9,125 nt of DNA from CAVPRW01 sp046727435 [NCBI: bacterium] (lineage in GTDB: Bacteria; Tectomicrobia; Entotheonellia; J063): positions 1-9,125 of the forward strand of contig JBKPCR010000549.1 of the NCBI GenBank assembly GCA_046727435.1, given 5' to 3'. Shown here piece after piece: positions 7,300 to 9,125 of this stretch; position 1 is the first letter of the stretch, and each line of letters opens with the position of its first letter. The translations under genes and the position numbers were made by a program. The notes under the pieces were generated by a model that saw only the letters and a program-made list of their open reading frames with translations, searched no databases and was not told where the DNA came from.

Positions 7300-7337
7300 A
7301 CTGCGGCTCGGCCGTATAGGGTACAGCTGGTGTGCGG

Positions 7338-7565
7338 CTACTCTCCACTGTCATCCCAGTGGAGGAACGTGATGGTCACGCGAATCTCTCGGGACTCGGC
7401 GCCCGCGGGGCTGATCCGCATCCCCCGAATGTCATACCAGCGGCTCTTGACCAGCCAGGGCATCTTGGCCATATAGGCGTCGAAGAGCTGTTCCTTGATC
7501 TCGTCCGGGGCCTCAACCGTCTCGATGAGTGTCCCCTGGTCATCCCTGTAGGTGACCGTTGTCAT
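7338..7565 (-). CDS. Small conserved-looking hypothetical protein (75 aa)
   Basis: The ATG at 7565 has GGAGGGG (minus strand, 7575-7569) just upstream and is preferred over the in-frame GTG at 7577. The product is acidic and soluble, with no signal peptide, membrane segment or cysteines. Predicted layout: beta strand (TTVTYRDD), turn, strand (LIETVEAP), helix (DEIKEQLFDAYMAKMPWL), linker (KSRWYDIRGMRI) and a long final strand (REIRVTITFLHW). This gives a compact beta-beta-alpha-beta pattern. I do not recognise the family. It lies downstream of two further small minus-strand genes (7718-7885 and 7951-8118) and may be co-transcribed, although 152 bp separate it from the zinc-ribbon gene. Codon use looks protein-coding. 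Function unknown. Confidence 0.6.
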   Translation of the reverse strand: MTTVTYRDDQGTLIETVEAPDEIKEQLFDAYMAKMPWLVKSRWYDIRGMRISPAGAESREIRVTITFLHWDDSGE

Positions 7566-7631
7566 GATCCCCTCCACTGCCGCGCCGCTGCGGCCTCTTA
7601 CACGGGGGGCACCGCTGCATAGCTTTGGCTG

Positions 7632-7658
7632 ACGAGCGGCCGGCCCTCCAACGCTCGT
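7632..7658. repeat. Hairpin in the gap between two small genes
   Basis: ACGAGCG (7632-7638) and CGCTCGT (7652-7658) form a 7-bp stem around a 13-nt loop that contains the 8-bp palindrome GGCCGGCC (7637-7644 region). No T-run follows on either strand, so it is a weak candidate for termination or processing between the zinc-ribbon gene and the 75-aa gene. Confidence 0.25.
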
Positions 7659-7717
7659 GACATGGGCTGGGCCCTTGTCAGCGACGTTCCCTCAAGAGAA
7701 GATGCTTTGGCCTCACC

Positions 7718-7885
7718 CTAGCGGCGTCGAATTCGGATGCGCCGCTGGCCTGTATGCTGGCATGTCTCATCGTGACACCGCCGGCACGTCTTGTAGCCCT
7801 CCCGTTCCTCGATTATCACCTGACAGTTCGGGCAGAGCGCTTCGTCCTTCGCGACGCCAGGTCCGCCGATTTTGTGAAAGCGCAT
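7718..7885 (-). CDS. Small zinc-ribbon protein (55 aa)
   Basis: This short gene starts with ATG at 7885, with AGGA (minus strand, 7896-7893) 7 nt upstream, and ends with TAG at 7720-7718. The product carries C18-x2-C21, then 12 residues, then C34-x2-C37 and a further C42: CPNC, EEREGYK, CRRCHDETC. H38 and H44 are extra possible ligands. This is the layout of a rubredoxin-like zinc ribbon binding one Zn ion. The tail after residue 46 is strongly basic (QRRIRIRRR), suggesting contact with nucleic acid or another acidic partner. There is no signal peptide or membrane segment. The gene follows 7951-8118 by 65 nt on the same strand. After its stop the same frame stays open for about 40 more codons (to a TAA near 7606) without similarity to anything I know. 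The metal-site call is firm if the frame is expressed; the role is unknown. Confidence 0.6.
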   Translation of the reverse strand: MRFHKIGGPGVAKDEALCPNCQVIIEEREGYKTCRRCHDETCQHTGQRRIRIRRR

Positions 7886-7950
7886 CAGGTTTTCCTGTAA
7901 TGTTCAGTGCATGAAAAACGCACACGTACGCCTGACTGTGTCACCTCATG

Positions 7951-8118
7951 TCAGGCGGTCTGCCGTGGAGGCTCCGTGTCCAGCTTACCCCAAAATACTA
8001 TTGCTCCGTACTGCGCGATCAGATGCTCCAGCATGTCCAGTTGCCTTTCGACGGTCGCCAGGGAATCCTCATTGATGAGAACCATAATGGTAGTATAAGG
8101 CTCGCCAATAGTCTCCAT
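7951..8118 (-). CDS. Small hypothetical protein (55 aa; possible longer form from TTG 8154)
   Basis: The open frame runs from a TTG at 8154 to TGA at 7951. The first ATG is at 8118 and I use it, although neither start has a clear ribosome site; a third option is the ATG at 8085. From 8118 the product has a beta strand (TTIMVLINED), an amphipathic helix (SLATVERQLDMLEHLIAQY), a strand (GAIVFWGK) and a polar tail (LDTEPPRQTA). This looks like a small alpha/beta protein. There are no cysteines, signal peptide or membrane helix. I do not recognise the family. It is the first of three small minus-strand genes, directly downstream of an AT-rich promoter-like island. Codon use and the alternating hydrophobic pattern favour a real gene, but the start is uncertain. 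Confidence 0.5.
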   Translation of the reverse strand: METIGEPYTTIMVLINEDSLATVERQLDMLEHLIAQYGAIVFWGKLDTEPPRQTA

Positions 8119-8139
8119 ATGCACATAGACAGGAGCTAA

Positions 8140-8200
8140 TGCTAGATAGGTCAAAAATTAATAATATGCTTCATTAAATATCAAATTACGGCAAAATGTA
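8140..8200 (-). promoter_or_regulatory. AT-rich promoter-like island upstream of the small-gene cluster
   Basis: Against a ~60% GC background, about 8150-8198 is strongly AT-rich. On the minus strand it contains TTGATA (8184-8179), a 15-bp spacer and TATTAA (8163-8158). An alternative is the extended -10-like TGATATTTA within the same stretch. Either would produce transcripts beginning near the 5' end of the 7951-8118 gene and running into the zinc-ribbon gene. Composition and place are clear; the exact boxes are uncertain. Confidence 0.35.
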
Positions 8201-8793
8201 TGCCGCCCATGTGCTAGACAACCACCCCATGCCTATCGCCTCGGGTGCGTGGCCACTGGCATGGCATGTCGCCTGATCGGAGGCAAGCGCGGAGACGGGA
8301 GGAGCAGGGAGAGTGTCTCAGCCCTGGGATCTAGGCTAGAGATTTCGATAGCGGAGAAGACCGGCGGCTCACAAAATGACGGATGGTGAACGGTGTATGT
8401 GCCATGCGCCCAGGCCTAGGGCGCTGGCGCGGTCGGTTGATGAGGTCGGCCCAGTGATTCTGTGAGGAGAACCATCGGCTCATGGATGAGACCGCTCAAC
8501 GGCGCGTATTCTCATCCGTGAGATTCCCATCTGACGATCCGTTGGCCGATGTCTCTCCCAGTTGAGATCGACCGCGGAGGCGATGGGAATGGTGCCCCGC
8601 GATCCCTCATCTGCGACGCATAGTCAAGCGGCATGGGAGATGAAAGCCAATGATGCTGCAGCCTCAAGCCCCGTTGTGACAGAGGGAAGACGATAATGGC
8701 AGAATTTTTGCCGGTGGGACTGTGATGCAAGAGGTGTGTGACGCGATGTACGACGCTGAACGGGGCGTATCGAGCCATTCACGCTGAGACTTC
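8199..8793. other. Long non-coding stretch with clustered inverted repeats
   Basis: No convincing gene is seen on either strand; frames here are short or of random composition. It does hold a dense series of inverted repeats. GCCA(T)GCGCCC (8401-8411) pairs with GGGCGCTGGC (8419-8428). CTCATGGATGAG (8479-8490) pairs with CTCATCCGTGAG (8511-8522), 11 of 12. ATTCCCATC (8523-8531) pairs perfectly with GATGGGAAT (8582-8590), enclosing CGATC/GATCG (8535-8539 / 8567-8571). TCATCT (8607-8612) pairs with AGATGA (8638-8643). Because the second pair ends at 8522 and the third starts at 8523, they could stack as consecutive helices. Possibilities are a structured RNA, a decayed mobile-element end or chance. 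The strand of any RNA is unknown. Confidence 0.35.
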
Positions 8794-8961
8794 ATGCCAT
8801 GCACAAAACCGGTGGCGTCTGCACTGATCGTCGATCCCTCAGTCTCACGGATACCAGCCGACTATGATCCAAATCGTCTGTGGGTGCGGTTCCTGGCACG
8901 GTCACTGTCACCAGAGGCGCCCGCACCGCCCGAAGCGATCATGCACGCCGGAGATGGTTAA
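8794..8961 (+). CDS. Doubtful small open frame (55 aa)
   Basis: An ATG at 8794 opens 55 codons to TAA at 8959-8961. The product contains PVASALIVDPSVSRIPADYD followed by an amphipathic RLWVRFLARSL and a proline-rich end. The same frame is also open upstream from about 8684 to a TGA at 8782-8784 (including GRIFAGGTVMQEVCDAMYD), so together these might be a gene broken by one stop codon. Ribosome-site support is poor, third-position GC is near background, and a hairpin (GGTGCGG 8883-8889 with CCGCACC 8921-8927) lies inside. No family recognised; chance is likely. Confidence 0.18.
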   Translation: MPCTKPVASALIVDPSVSRIPADYDPNRLWVRFLARSLSPEAPAPPEAIMHAGDG

Positions 8962-9065
8962 CGCAGATTCGTCCTGCGTCGCATGAATCCAATCATTCCA
9001 TAGAGTGCGCTGTTCTTTAGCGGCATCCAGGTGCATCGCAACGTGAGCCGATCTGGCAGGTCACG

Positions 9066-9085
9066 CCGGGGGACTCAGCCCCCGG
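9066..9085. repeat. Short GC-rich hairpin
   Basis: CCGGGGG (9066-9072), loop ACTCAG, CCCCCGG (9079-9085): a perfect 7-bp GC stem. No T-run follows on either strand, so it is not a standard intrinsic terminator. It sits just upstream of the promoter-like element at 9095-9103 and could be a control site for the gene beyond the right edge. Confidence 0.35.
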
Positions 9086-9094
9086 GCGATGTGC

Positions 9095-9103
9095 TGGTAC
9101 AAT
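9095..9103 (+). promoter_or_regulatory. Extended -10 promoter element facing out of the window
   Basis: TGG-TACAAT matches the extended -10 pattern (TGn then five of six bases of TATAAT); no -35 is visible 17 bp upstream. Transcription would start near 9110 and leave the window, so a plus-strand gene may lie just to the right. Confidence 0.3.
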
Positions 9104-9125
9104 GGAGCAGAATAAAGGCGTATAA

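Noticed and set aside
7657-7914. Plus-strand 85-codon frame
   Set aside because: Opposite the zinc-ribbon gene, which has an ordered cysteine motif and a ribosome site; this frame has neither.
8512-8778. Minus-strand 88-codon frame
   Set aside because: Rich in H, S, P and R with no domain pattern or good ribosome site, and it covers the inverted-repeat region; likely chance.
8155-9125. tRNA, rRNA, riboswitch or CRISPR in the right-end non-coding stretch
   Set aside because: No T-loop consensus, known riboswitch core or regularly spaced direct repeats could be found by eye.

Overview
The window is GC-rich bacterial DNA (roughly 60% GC) of accessory character. It has five full-length genes, three small genes, and decayed or non-coding DNA between them. 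Families with a catabolic and transport flavour (amidohydrolase, FMN hydroxy-acid oxidase, oligopeptide-type binding protein, CapA-like protein), together with an IS remnant, resemble large environmental genomes such as uncultured Tectomicrobia/Entotheonella-like or Rokubacteria-like lineages. That assignment is an inference from gene style; no rRNA or marker gene is present.

Layout. At 116-1465 (-) is a CapA/PGA_cap-family protein. It is divergent from 1677-3071 (+), a TRZ/ATZ-type amidohydrolase, across a 211-bp intergenic region holding palindromes and an extended -10 promoter. The amidohydrolase converges, with a 23-bp gap, on 3095-4171 (-), an FMN-dependent alpha-hydroxy-acid oxidase/dehydrogenase. 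That gene is divergent from 4453-5004 (+), a stand-alone protoglobin/globin-sensor-like protein. The 281 bp between these two starts carry two back-to-back sigma70-type promoters, each with a 17-bp spacer. A broken IS1380-type transposase N-terminus (5005-5415) begins directly after the globin stop codon in the same frame. It is followed by 5461-7008 (+), a secreted family-5 solute-binding protein with no permease genes beside it.

The right third (7009-9125) is different. A possible decayed helix-turn-helix coding remnant (7036-7299, -) is followed by three small minus-strand genes: 7338-7565 (75 aa, unknown), 7718-7885 (55 aa, a zinc-ribbon protein with a CxxC-CxxC-C pattern and basic tail) and 7951-8118 (55 aa, unknown). 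An AT-rich promoter-like island lies upstream of them at about 8140-8200. The last ~970 bp have no convincing gene. They do contain a tight series of inverted repeats (8401-8643), a weak small reading frame (8794-8961), a GC hairpin and an outward-facing extended -10 element near the right edge.

How the genes work together. No single pathway can be proven. The peptide-type binding protein, amidohydrolase and hydroxy-acid oxidase would fit scavenging of small organic nitrogen and carbon compounds. The heme globin opposite a flavin oxidase could be linked to oxygen or peroxide, but this is inference. I see no clear defence system. The most novel-looking parts are the small-gene cluster and the structured non-coding stretch beside it.
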